A DNA stretch of 64,000 nucleotides from Acanthochlamys bracteata (Eukaryota > Streptophyta > Magnoliopsida > Pandanales > Velloziaceae). A program made the position numbers and the translations under genes. Of this stretch, positions 37,692-49,050 are shown in pieces (the stretch's first letter is position 1; each line of letters begins with the position of its first letter). The DNA is taken from assembly GCA_019914995.1 (NCBI GenBank), contig CM034132.1, positions 1,614,501 through 1,678,500 on the forward strand, given 5' to 3'. Below the pieces are notes generated by a model. It did not search any database. It was not told the origin of the DNA and worked only from the letters and a program-made list of their open reading frames with translations.

Positions 37692-37902
37692 TTTATTTGG
37701 TTTAGCTTACTAAAAAATTAATTTTTATTTTTTATTTTATAGTTTTAATATATTTTATAAATATTAAAAATTTATTTAAAAATTTAAAAGTATAAAAAAT
37801 TTTATGTAATAAATTGTTTATTACATATTTTTATTTTTTTAAAATAGAAAAAACTTATTTTAAAAAAAATAAATAAAATATTTTTTATTTAGTAAAATTC
37901 TA
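37692..37902 (+). mobile_element. MITE-like repeat, family 1, copy E
   Basis: Start TTTGGTTTAGCTTACTAAAA; body with TATATTTTATAAATATTAAAA; end TTTAGTAAAATTC. It is a worn copy. Confidence 0.5.
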
Positions 37903-38043
37903 ACGACTTTTGGTGATTGCTTTAGTATTATATTCGAATTTCCTAAAATGAGTTGCTTAGACTTTGACCGAATAGACCTTATTAATTACTTGAGGCGGAC
38001 CAGTTCACAATATCATATAAGTATGTGTAAAGTGTAAACTACT

Positions 38044-38232
38044 AACGGCGCGTTTGACAAGTATCTTCAAAAACGAAATTTTTAATTTTTTTTATTTTAC
38101 GTAATTTAATTATTTTTATAATATTTTATCAAATTTATTTAGTAATTTTTTTAAATTAAAATAATATATTATTTTTTATTAAATTTATTTTTTAAAAAAA
38201 TATTTTTAAAGCACTTCAAACACATCTTAAAT
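38044..38232 (+). mobile_element. MITE-like repeat, family 1, copy F
   Basis: Start GGCGCGTTTGACAAG; end AAAGCACTTCAAACACATC. Shorter than other copies, with internal loss. Confidence 0.5.
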
Positions 38233-38858
38233 TATTGCGAATAATTTGAATTACTTATGAATAAAATATTTTTAATTAAAAATTAATTAGATTTTATAAA
38301 GAATTTAATTAAAAAATGGAATATGTAATAATTTAATGCCATACGATTATTTGTATTTATTCTTTTTAAAGTATTTTTTTGAAAAATAAAAGCTAAAACA
38401 ATGAAATAGAAAAGTATACTCAGATATTTCCTAATCAAAATATGACTATGATGCTTGTTTACTTAATTATGGTGTAGTTTAAATGTTTAATTAGTTAGAA
38501 TTAAAGTTCGTAAAACTAAATTTGATAAAATTGAGTTTAATAACAAATGAATTAAAGTAAATTCGTTATAAATTGAAATATAGATTATGAACTAAGAAAA
38601 TTTTGATGTAAATTGAAATCATAATTATGAGTTTGAATTTAGAAAAGCGAATATCGTGCAATAAACAACACTCTCAGTGTTAGTTTCTTAAAAAAAAAAT
38701 AGAAAATAAATTATTAAAATAGTTTTTTAGAAATGAATTGTAAAAATATAATCATTTTGGATTACGTACTGTTAAAATAAATAAGCTTCAAGATATATCG
38801 TAATGTCATATCTTAATTGTTAGAAGCTTTGAGTTTAATTATGTCAATGTTCAATTAA

Positions 38859-39050
38859 GACCACGTTTGGAAGTATCTTCTGAAAAATTAATTTAATTTT
38901 TAATTTATATTTTTTTAATGAATTTTTAAAAAATTTTATTTAAATGTTTAGAATGAATAAAAAATATATATTTTTTAGTTTTATTAGTACTTATTTTTAA
39001 TAAAAATATTTATTTTTTAAAAAATATCTTTTTGTAAGTACTCTTATAAT
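38859..39050 (+). mobile_element. MITE-like repeat, family 1, copy G
   Basis: Start GACCACGTTTGGAAGTATC; end TTTGTAAGTACTC. It faces copy H in inverted orientation. Confidence 0.5.
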
Positions 39051-39077
39051 CAGTTTACATTAACATATATTTGTGTT

Positions 39078-39328
39078 AAGTTATTTGAATGGATATTTTG
39101 ACATAGAATTTTTTGAAATAAAATCTTTTTATTTTTTTAAATAAATTATATTTTTATCTCTAAAAGTTAATAAAAATATATAATAAAATTTCACTACGAT
39201 AAAATTTTTTTGCGTTTTTTAAAATTTCAAATAATTTTTTTAAATATTTATAAAATATATATTTAAAAATATAAATTAAAAAAACTGAAAAATTATTTTT
39301 TTAAGCTAAATCAAACAGTTCCTTAAAG
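39078..39328 (-). mobile_element. MITE-like repeat, family 1, copy H
   Basis: Inverted copy; its right end AAGCTAAATCAAACAGTTCC is the complement of the family start. Confidence 0.5.
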
Positions 39329-40099
39329 TTTGTAATTAGATTATTACATAATATTAATGTTTAGAGCTTTCAGTTTATGTCAATTGTTTCAATTAAACCT
39401 AACACTGTAATCAGGACCCCTCATTATTGCTTCTAACTATTTCTGGATAGTAATACCATAGCACGTTAATAAGTCGATCGACTGCCGCAGTACAATTGAT
39501 TAGATATTATAAAAAGAAACTATGAAAAATTGCATAAAAGAATGTTTTCCACATAAATAATCTTTTGCTAATGTTTTCTAGAGTCTTTGATCTTGTGAGT
39601 TGTGATTGCTAGGACAACGAACGGTTTGGGCTCTATGTGAGGCCCATTGAAACCCTAATTCTTTTTATTTGGTACTGGGCCTAGGCTCCTTTAACTCGAT
39701 TGGACTAGAGATATGTTTGAAATTTTTTTTTAGATATTTAAAAAAATATATATCTCTAGGATAACTATTCTAAGCGTATAATTTATCTATATTTTTTGAA
39801 AATATTCTCTAAAATAGGTGCATGATTTTTTGGAGTTGAAAAAAAGCTTTTGAGTTGAAAATCAACCCCAAACAAGGCTAGGTGTTAGTTGCAGTAATGT
39901 GAAAAAACAACCATTGGCACGTAGTAATAATGTGTTTTATTCTATCTGTAATTCATTTTTATATTTATTTTGTAAAAAAATAAATTAGTAAATATGTTTT
40001 ATATTTATTTTTATAACTATTTTATAATTTAATTTTTTAAATATTTAATTTTCAAAATTTTACACTTTCTAACAATTTTTGGCGTATTTTAAATATATA

Positions 40100-40365
40100 T
40101 AGGGGTCGTTTGGGATTGCTTATGAAATGAAGCTTTTGTAAAATGAAAAGTATTTTTGTCCATTTTGAAAAACGAGCTCTATTTTTTTTAATTCAAAAAA
40201 AATAATAAAAATATGCAATAAAAAGATCTCACTTCGTAGAATTTTTCTACACTTTCTAAATTTTTAAATAAATTTTTTATATACTTATAAAATATGTATT
40301 GAAAAACGTGAAATGAAGAATTGAAAAATTTTGTTGGAGAAAAGCTGAACCAAACAGCCTCATAA
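40100..40365 (-). mobile_element. MITE-like repeat, family 1, copy I
   Basis: Inverted copy with both ends readable: GGGGTCGTTTGGGATTGCTT on the left, and on the right AGCTGAACCAAACAGCCTC, whose complement GAGGCTGTTTGGTTCAGCT matches the left end. The body includes ATATGCAATAAAAAGATCTC, the complement of the motif in copies C and J. Confidence 0.7.
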
Positions 40366-40580
40366 CTGAGTTTTGCGAAACTAAATTTTATGAAACTGAT
40401 TGACAATTGAAATAAGTGAAGTTAAATTTTGATAGAATTAGAATTTGGTGTGAAAGTAGAAATAAAAGTAAATTTTATAGTGAAAATAAAAATAAGTAAA
40501 GTGATCGAACTTAAAATCTAAAAAAATAAAGTAGAATTTGATATATTTGAAACAAACACTTGATAAGTCCAAGTGAGACA

Positions 40581-40845
40581 CAGGGTACGTTTGGCATCAC
40601 GTTTTAAAAATAGCTTTTTAATTTTTTTAATTTTATATTTTTTAATATATATTTTATAAGTATTTAAAAAATTTATTTAAAATTTTAGATATTATAGAAA
40701 AATTTTATGTAATGAGATCTTTTTATTACATATTTTTATTATTTTTTTGAAAATAAAAAATATAAAGCTTATTTTTTAAAAAAAATAAAAATATTTTTTA
40801 TTTTAGAAAAATTTTATTTTATAAATAATTTCAAAGAATCAAAGC
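40581..40845 (+). mobile_element. MITE-like repeat, family 1, copy J
   Basis: Start CAGGGTACGTTTGGCATCAC; body TAATGAGATCTTTTTATTAC; end TTTTATAAATAATTTCAAAG. It is inverted relative to copy I, 215 bp away. Confidence 0.65.
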
Positions 40846-41262
40846 AGAAAAAGTCATTACCAAAACAGAACAAGTCACTTTGTTGATAGGTTGTTTTTAT
40901 ATACCTACAAAGTTTCAGATTCAAAAATTATCCAACGCAAATTTAAACTATTTTCAATCTCGAAGCAATTCAATACCATTTGGGCATCGAATACTGTACC
41001 TCTACTGTTCTCTTAAAAGTAATAAAGTAATCAAATCAATTTATAAAAATCCATCATGAACCCAACCCAAAATCTTATCTGCTGAATTTATTTGGACAGA
41101 CTTATTTAATTTTGGACCCATAAGGCCATAACCAGTAGTTGAATTTATGGGCTCCTCCATAAATTCCATGCAGTTGCAAAAAAAAAACTTAACACCAACA
41201 CCCATTCCTTGCAGCGTGCATTAAATGTGTGCAGGTGTTTGTTGAATGTATATACCATACTT

Positions 41263-41497
41263 AGCGAGCAGTGCTTGAAAATTTTTTTAATAAAAAATAT
41301 TTTTATTTTTTTAAAAATAAGTTTTTTTTAAATTTTAAAAATTAATAAAAATATTTAATAAAATTTTTATTATATGAAATTTTTATATTTTAAAAATTTT
41401 TTATAAATTTTTTTTTAATATTTATAAAAAAATATATAAAAAACATATAAAAATTAAAAACCTACTTTTTTATTAAGCTAAACCAAATAGCTTTCCA
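41263..41497 (-). mobile_element. MITE-like repeat, family 1, copy K
   Basis: Inverted copy ending ATTAAGCTAAACCAAATAGC, the complement of the family's start (GCTATTTGGTTTAGC). Confidence 0.55.
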
Positions 41498-42463
41498 AAT
41501 TGCTATATTAATATCATCAAACTCTAGCCAAGCATGTGGGTTAGCAATACTTACAACTTTCCCAAAAAATTCAATCAATCATTAGTCTTGCATAACGTTG
41601 TCCAAGTTTTAATTACCTTCAGTTGAACTTGATATGGACCTCTATTTTGCAAAAAAGAAAACGAGTGTATTCTTTTCCAACTTTACAACTTATTTTTCCA
41701 CTAAAAAATTATTGTACCTTACGTTTAAATAATTTTTTATTTTTAATAAATATTTTATATTTAAAAAAAATTAAATATATTTTATTTAAAAATTTTCAAT
41801 TTCATAAACACTCCTAAATATATTACTATATCTAGACCACTTTTAATAAAAAAAAGAAAATTATTTAAAGCTTTTTTATAAAACTAAAATTTAATTCTAG
41901 TAGCATTAGTTATAATAACTTATGTTAGTAACATATTTTTAGTAATTTATTTCCTGCTAAAAGAATAAATCCTCAAGCATAAGTATTTGATCCATAAAGA
42001 ACTAATTTGTCTAAGCAAAAGTTTGATTATAAAATGTTTAAGGTACATTTTCTCAGTCACATTTCTTTACAAAATCTAAATATTCTTACTCTGAAGGATA
42101 GACTTTGAAGAATATTTTGAGAAGAGGTGCATATGCATAGAGTGAATTTGTTTGGGTTTGTTCAAGATAATATATAATAACATGGCAACGATAAAATAGA
42201 CAACAACTATTGTTACTTTTAAAGTCAGGCAGACAAGCAAGGACTTGTTTATTTATTATTAAGTGATTATGAAGTTAATTCTTAGAAAATAAGTTTTTAT
42301 AAGATAAATTTTTTTTAAAAATAAATAACGTGAGAATAAATTTATAAAAAACAAACTTTATCTAAACTTATTTTTTTATGAAGAAAGTGAATTACAGATT
42401 AAAAAAATATGTTCTAATTATATTAGAAAATACTGTCTAGCATAAGTAAGATATTATATATAT

Positions 42464-42966
42464 TAGCGGTAATATGAATTCATAGATTAAATTCGGATCG
42501 ATCGTATTTAATCATTAAATTCAATTATAATTCAATATGTATATTTATATTTGTTAAAATTATTAAAAATCAAAATTGCCAAACTATAACCGATTTTATT
42601 TAATAATCGATCAAATTTAAATCGATCTATTTAATAATCAAGATAGTAAAATAAAAATTATAAAAATCAACTTCTATCTATAATAGCTAAAATTTTGTTA
42701 GATACAACATATCAAAGACAAAAAAGATATTAGTTTAACAAAATCTAAATTAAATAAAAATTAATAAATTACTAAATTAAATAAAATATAAAACAAAATT
42801 ATAATTTAATATTATTATCTTAAATATTTTTAATTATTAATTAATATATATTATAAAATAATTATATAATTTAATGAAGTTAATTTTGAATTAATCGAAT
42901 ACAATCTAAATTTATTTAATTTATCGAATCAATTTTGAAATTTGCAGATTATAGTTGGCATTTCTA
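42464..42966. mobile_element. Worn hAT-like non-autonomous element
   Basis: Left end TAGCGGTAATATGAATTC, right end complement TAGAAATGCCAACTATAATC. In between are repeated ATCGATC/TTTAATAATC words like those in the element at 55167. No target duplication is visible. The relation is suggested by layout, not by alignment. Confidence 0.35.
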
Positions 42967-43687
42967 GTTACACATAATATTCACCTAGCAATTTTGGTAG
43001 GTGACACAAAAGGATAAAAAGTTAATGCTTTAAGTTTGCGCTATTAAAATTGAACATACTTTCATATTCCTTAGTTAGGGCGTTCTTAATATATGTCAAA
43101 TGAAATGAATAATCATTGATTTTAACTGGGGATTAGTGATCTTGAATTCTTAATTTCTGTCTTAACACTGTTATAATGAATTCAATTCAAAATGTTAATC
43201 CAATCCAATTAATTCTCTTGAAGTTAGAGATCAGAAACAACAATAAAACACATACTTCCCTCATGCAGTTCTTCTGAGTCTTCTCTTCTCCCCACCAATA
43301 ACAACAACAAACAAACAACAAGACATTAAACAAGTTTTCATTCATTTATACGTGAAATGAATTAATTAATAATCAACTATATTATCAACGTTAACCCCGA
43401 ACCCAAAAACTTGCTTGTTTTGAAATTTAAGTAACTTTTGAATCGAAACGAACGTGGCTCGAAGAAAAAAGTTGTAAACTCAATACACAAAATCTTTTGA
43501 AAATTCAATGGATGCTTCGAATTCAGTGGATACCTTTTCTACTTACGTTCAAAAAAATGTTTAATTATTCTCGAAACAAGATCCGCGAATAATGCCAAAA
43601 CCAACGACGAAGTCTAACTCTGTTCCTAACGCCTTTACTTTATGGAACAACACCGTTTATTTTGACGGCGTTGTGCATGCGGAACAC

Positions 43688-43708
43688 GTTATCGTACTAT
43701 ACGATAAC
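43688..43708. repeat. Perfect 9-bp inverted repeat with 3-nt loop
   Basis: GTTATCGTA, CTA, TACGATAAC. It lies about 1.2 kb upstream of the kinase start codon and could be a hairpin or a protein-binding palindrome. Confidence 0.7.
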
Positions 43709-44689
43709 TGAAGTTCGGAAACGGCATGAGTGGGACCGGCGTCATAATTAGTGAGGCCCCATCACGTGGGTTCGTGTCGCCTTCCCTCTCTCACTCGTTC
43801 AAATCAGTTGAAGAAGACTAACCTAGTAATTGAAAAAATACCCCTTATTTCAATTATTTACTTTAACACCATTGGCTAATTAGAGTTAGATGGACAAGAT
43901 CGAAATTGGGCTGCGTGATGTGATAGCGACTGAACCATCACCATTTTAATTTCTTTTAGTTGGGCTTTCTGTGATATGGGCTCCATATATCTTCTGTTTC
44001 ATTTTTCATGAAAAAAGAAAATAGTTTTGGTTCTTACTTTTTTTCATTAGAAATTAGAATTTTTTTCCTTGGGTTTCTTTCTTGAACATGGAAGTAGTAG
44101 ATCTTCTCCCTCTTTGCAGAATAATAGCAATAACGAGAAAGAAGAATGAAAGAGGGAACCTCGCAAAATTTTTTTTTAAAGAATGTGGCGTCTTTGCTTG
44201 TTTAAAGTAATTGTAGGTGTTATTCTAGGAATAACTAGAAACAAGGGAAACTCTGCTGCCGTTGTTGTTGTCCTACAGCTGCTTGTCATCACCATTTCAA
44301 CCAGGCAGCAGTAAATGGAGAGACCAACAACTGGCACAACACAATACAAAACACACCCCCATGTTTTGCATAGAAGTAAAACCTTTCTTCATTAGATTTT
44401 GTTATTAAGTCTATTCCTGTTCTTTTTCTTTCTTCTTCACCTGAGAGTTTTTATTTAGAGAAGGAAGGAAGCTTTAGAAAGTGATCTTGATTTGAGTTGA
44501 AAGAGAAAGTTTTGATTTTTACCTGCTTTTGTTGGAGTTTTCAGTTAAAGGGAAATTTTGAAGCTTGGGAGCTACTGTTGATGATGATCATGAGTAGCTA
44601 GCTTAGCCGGACTTTCTTTTTTTTTTTTTCTTCCCCTATCTCTGTCGTTTTCCAACCCGAAACGAGCGGTACAATCACGAGAACGGCGC

Positions 44690-44697
44690 TATATAAA
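44690..44697 (+). promoter_or_regulatory. TATA box of the USP-kinase gene
   Basis: TATATAAA about 238 bp before the ATG at 44928, which implies a leader of around 200 nt with two upstream ORFs. Confidence 0.65.
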
Positions 44698-44751
44698 CTG
44701 AAAAAACAAAAGCTTTCGTCATTATCTTCTTCTTCCCCCACCCTGCGGTGA

Positions 44752-44864
44752 ATGATTCCTCAAAACAGTGAATACCAACTGTTCAAATTATTGATTTTAT
44801 TCGGTTTTCAAGTCGTTTGGCCTGTTAGTGCTTGTGGGCATTGATGGAAAGTTTTAGTAGTTAG
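44752..44864 (+). promoter_or_regulatory. Two overlapping upstream ORFs in the kinase leader
   Basis: uORF1 (44752-44844) codes for 30 residues (MIPQNSEYQLFKLLILFGFQ and ten more). Its TGA overlaps the ATG of uORF2 (44844-44864, MESFSS) as TGATG. Both end before the main ATG at 44928, so they could lower or regulate translation. Confidence 0.5.
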
Positions 44865-44927
44865 TTCTTCTCCTCCTTCTATAAAGACTCTGTCTTTGTT
44901 TACTGTGAAAAAGATCGGAAGAAGGAA

Positions 44928-47900
44928 ATGAGCAGTTCTGTGTTGCAGCAGAAAGCTGGGAAGGCAGGAAAGGCTCCGGCAGCGGTGGCGGCTGGAGAGA
45001 AGGTTGTTGTTGCTGTCAAGGCTTCGAAAGAGATCCCAAAGTCTGCTATTGTTTGGGCGCTGACTCATGTTGTACAGCCCGGTGATTGCATAACTCTCCT
45101 TGTTGTGGTTCCTTCCCACAGCACAGGTAATGGTTAATGGCTTCTCTAATGTTATTTATGTTGTCTACTCGTTTGGCATTCTCAATCACCGCACTGTACT
45201 CTAGCATTCTTTTGAAAATTTTGTAAATTTTAAGATTGTGTTTTTGAGTTGGTTTTAGATCTCGCACTGTTGTCTTAATCCTTAAGGAAACGTTGCAAAA
45301 TAAATATTTTTTGCCTTCCGATGTTATCTATTTGGGTTATCTTTCTACGGATGTTCTGCTTTTTTTTTTTTTTTTTTTTTTCATGAAGAGAAGAGTGTGC
45401 TACTATGCACAGCAATTCTTCCTCCGTCTTGTGTGTTATACACCGAATCATTGTGGCCATATGTAGTTCTTAGTTCTAGAAATTTTGTGTTAAGAGTTGT
45501 CCTCGTGGTGTTCGAGTTACTCAATTGCTACTTCTACTTTTCATCGTAATGAGTTGATTTTGGTTTCTCTCTTTTTTTTTTTTTACCTAACCTCTCTGAA
45601 TCCGCATATTACAGGGAGAAAGCTTTGGGGCTTTCCTATATTTGCTGGAGACTGTGCGAGCGGTCACAAGAAACTTCACATCGGAACATCTTTGGAACAG
45701 AAGCTGGACATTACAGAATCGTGTTCCCAGATGATACTTCAGCTCCACAACGTGTATGATCCAAATAAGGTTAGCACTATCCTGTTTCTACTATATTAGG
45801 CTCTTTCCGGTTCTGTTTTCTTATTGTGTCATAATCTCATTGTAGATTAATGTCAGCATTAAGATTGTTTCTGGATCACCTTGCGGGGCTGTTGCAACTG
45901 AATCAAAGAAAGCTCAAGCCAGTTGGGTTGTACTCGACAAGTATGTTCAAGTCGTAGCAAGCTATTTCTTTTCTTGATCTATTTTATAATGAGAAAACTA
46001 CCTGTACAAAGCTGTAGTAGTAGTTTTTCTTCCCATAACTAGGATTGTATGTAACTAAGATTGTACTCATATCTGCATGTACAGACAACTCAAGCATGAA
46101 CAGAAGAGATGCATGGAAGAGCTGCAGTGCAATATTGTTGTTATGAAACGCTCTCATGCCAAAGTTCTAAGATTGAATCTGGTAGGGTCTCCAGACTCAG
46201 AGGGAAAGGAGCCATCTAAATTGTCTGCAGAGCTGGATAGATCTTTTGGCAAGCTTTGTAAATACACTAGAGATCCTGCAAATTCTATTCGTGGTCCAGC
46301 TGTCACCCCGTCTAGCAGCCCTGAAGTCAGCACATCATTTGCCACTACCGAAGCAGGAACATCATCAATCTCAAGCTCAGACCCTGGAACTTCACCATTT
46401 GTTGTCTCTGAGTCAAAAGAAATCAAGGAGGAAGACACAAGACCTGACCAGGATCGGGATTTGGATACTACGAGCTCTGAGTCTGATAGTGAGGGTTTAA
46501 ATCCTTCAACTGCATTAGAATACCAACCTTGGGTGGCTGAGGTTCTTAGTACTGGTCAATCCTCTTCAAAGGTAGTAGAGCAAATATCACGAAGGTTCAG
46601 AACAAAAACCCACGTATCTCAAGTCAAAGCATTGTCGGCAAAATTTTGTAGACTTGACCAAGAAGCCAGATATAATAATCATAGTGTTAGATCAGAAATT
46701 GACATTAATGGAAATGTCAGGGACGCTGTTTCTCTTTCCAGAAATGCACCTTCTGGCCCGCCTCCTCTTTGTTCAATATGCCAGCACAAGGCACCTGTGT
46801 TTGGAAAACCTCCTAGGTGGTTCAGTTATACCGAACTAGAACTTGCTACAGGTGGATTCTCTCAAGCAAACTTCTTGGCTGAAGGAGGGTTTGGATCTGT
46901 TCATAGAGGGGTGTTGCCTGATGGGCAGGCGATTGCTGTGAAACAACACAAATTGGCGAGTACCCAAGGGGACCTTGAGTTTTGTTCTGAAGTGGAAGTT
47001 CTTAGTTGCGCACAGCATCGTAATGTAGTGATGCTGATAGGTTTTTGCGTGGAAAACAAAAGAAGGTTGTTGGTTTATGAGTACATCTGCAATGGTTCAT
47101 TGGATTCCCATCTATATGGTAAACACTACAAACTCCAGACTCTTGTACAATGTACATTGTTATACATTTTTAAGAACCAGTCAATGCTGGACATGGTAGA
47201 CCATTGAATATAAAATGACTGTTAAATTGCAAATGCAGTGTTTATATTGCTCTTGACATAGACTCATTGCTTTAAGCCTGTCGAACTCTAATGTAAGTTC
47301 ATGGAGCTTGAATCAATCAAGGCTGATTTACTTGGACTGAGACAAACACAACTTTAATGTCTGTTCTTTGTCATTAGAAGAAAGTTTTTTTCTGCCTGAA
47401 TAATGGGCATTGATGGCTCACTGCACTATGTTGGTGTCTCCTTAAAGTAGAAACCTATTGGTTGAAGCCATTGCCATGATTCGTCTCGGATTAGTTGTTC
47501 AGGCAGTTTAAATCGCTTGAATACACAGTCTAATAATATTCATGGGGTTTGCAGGTGTTGATTTTATGATATTTTACAGTCTAAACTACCATGGATTCTG
47601 TAGGTCGGCATCGAGAGCCACTGGAATGGACTGCGAGACAAAAGATTGCTGTTGGAGCTGCTCGTGGATTGAGATATCTTCATGAAGAGTGCAGAGTTGG
47701 TTGCATTGTTCACCGGGATATGAGGCCAAACAACATTCTTGTAACTCATGATTTTGAACCTCTGGTATGTCTGTCTATCACTTCTTTAGTACTCATGTGG
47801 TGTTGGTTGATCATCCACTTCCTTTTCCCTATTGGACTAGTACTTGACAAAGCACAAAGCCTTGAATTCCATATTTTCCAATTTCCACCTTCTATAAAGA

Positions 47901-49050
47901 ATTGTTCTTCCATATCGTTTTGTGTGATAAACATTTGCTGTTGTCCTCCTACATCCTTGAAAATCTATGTAAATATTCAGTTGCAAAGTGAGTTTCACGA
48001 TATTGTAAACCTTGCACATGACATTGCTGTCATATGCAGGCTACTATGTAATGCATATTAGAGACGATATGCTGCATGGCAGAGGCTGTATAAAAGGAAT
48101 CTGTAGGATTTAATTGTATAAAAAAAATGTGTATTCTCAAGAAGAAATTATATTTCATTATAATTATGTTATCGTGTAGGTAGGAGACTTTGGTTTGGCT
48201 AGATGGCAGCCTGATGGTGACCTTGCTGTAGAAACTCGAGTAATTGGCACATTTGGGTATGCTAACTGAACTGATAACTTCCCTCAGTCTCCTTATGGAT
48301 GACTGAATCATCGTGTTATGGACTATCAGGTATTTAGCACCAGAGTATACTCAAAGTGGCCAAATCACTGAAAAAGCAGATGTTTACTCCTTTGGCGTGG
48401 TACTTGTTGAGCTTGTCACTGGAAGGAAAGCCGTTGACATCAATAGACCAAAGGGTCAACAATGCCTAACCGAATGGGTAGGTTGCAGCATCCTCTTACA
48501 CTAAATGCTTGTGTTTGCCTGAAGTAAATTTGTTGCAGTGTCATTCACTTGGATAGATTCCTACCCTAAACTAGAATGTTGGGGTATTTTGTCAGCCCCT
48601 TCTTTTACTGCACTTGTGACTCATTTCTTCATCACTGTACTTTTGGAGCAGGCTCGACCTTTATTGCACGAACATGCAATTGATGAGTTAGTGGACCCTA
48701 GGTTGGGCGATTGCTACAATGAGCACGAGGTAAACTGCATGCTTCATGCAGCCTCATTGTGCATCAGACGTGATCCTCAGTCAAGGCCTAAAATGTCTCA
48801 GGTCTGGCTTAATCCTTCTATAAATAAGCATAAAATACGATAGCTGAAGAAAGTGCTGCCAAATCATTTGTTTTTGGACTGATTACCGTCTTTTGCCTTA
48901 CAAAAGGTTTTGAGGATCTTGGAAGGGGATGCGATCATGGAGCCTAATTACATGTCAACAACCACTTGTTATGATCCTGGGAACCGAAGTGGAAGACTGG
49001 GAACCGAAGTGCATGATGATCACCGTCATCAGCACCAGAGCTGCATTTAG
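44928..49050 (+). CDS. USP-kinase receptor-like cytoplasmic kinase (SELMODRAFT_444075-like, PERK-related), 720 aa, 9 exons
   Basis: Exons: 44928-45126, 45615-45769, 45846-45940, 46085-47118, 47604-47764, 48180-48256, 48330-48477, 48652-48801, 48907-49050 (2163 nt). The N-terminal 150 residues form a universal-stress-protein-like fold ([20 protein letters not shown]). A Ser/Thr/Asp-rich linker and a CSIC motif follow, then a kinase domain from about 405. Kinase landmarks: LAEGGFGSV (414-422, Ala replacing the first Gly of GxGxxG), IAVK with K436, HRDMRPNN with D533 and Arg (535) instead of the usual Lys, VGDFGLAR with D551, and LAPEY. Family members are called 'inactive kinase' in databases, but Lys, Asp and DFG all remain. 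There is no signal peptide or membrane helix, so it is a cytoplasmic kinase. Substrates are unknown. The C-terminus is Asp/His/Gln-rich. Confidence 0.92.
45360..45381. repeat. Poly-T tract in kinase intron 1
   Basis: Twenty-two T residues in a row; a likely length-variable site. Confidence 0.9.

Larger units (their letters stand above)
36521..44689. other. 8-kb gene-free block between the PYL2-like and kinase genes
   Basis: No exon-like reading frames are seen. The DNA is AT-rich, with seven family-1 MITE-like copies (E-K) and one hAT-like worn element listed separately. The part from 43400 to 44689 is less AT-rich, carries a G-box (CACGTG at 43763-43768) and a 9-bp hairpin, and probably is the kinase promoter. 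Confidence 0.5.

Noticed and set aside
43688-43708. A recombinase (lox-like) site
   Set aside because: The inverted arms are only 9 bp with a 3-bp centre and the sequence does not match loxP; no recombinase gene is nearby.
36521-44689. A hidden LTR retrotransposon or other large element in the gene-free block
   Set aside because: No long direct repeats, no gag/pol-like reading frames and no primer-binding site were recognised; the block is explained by short AT-rich repeats.
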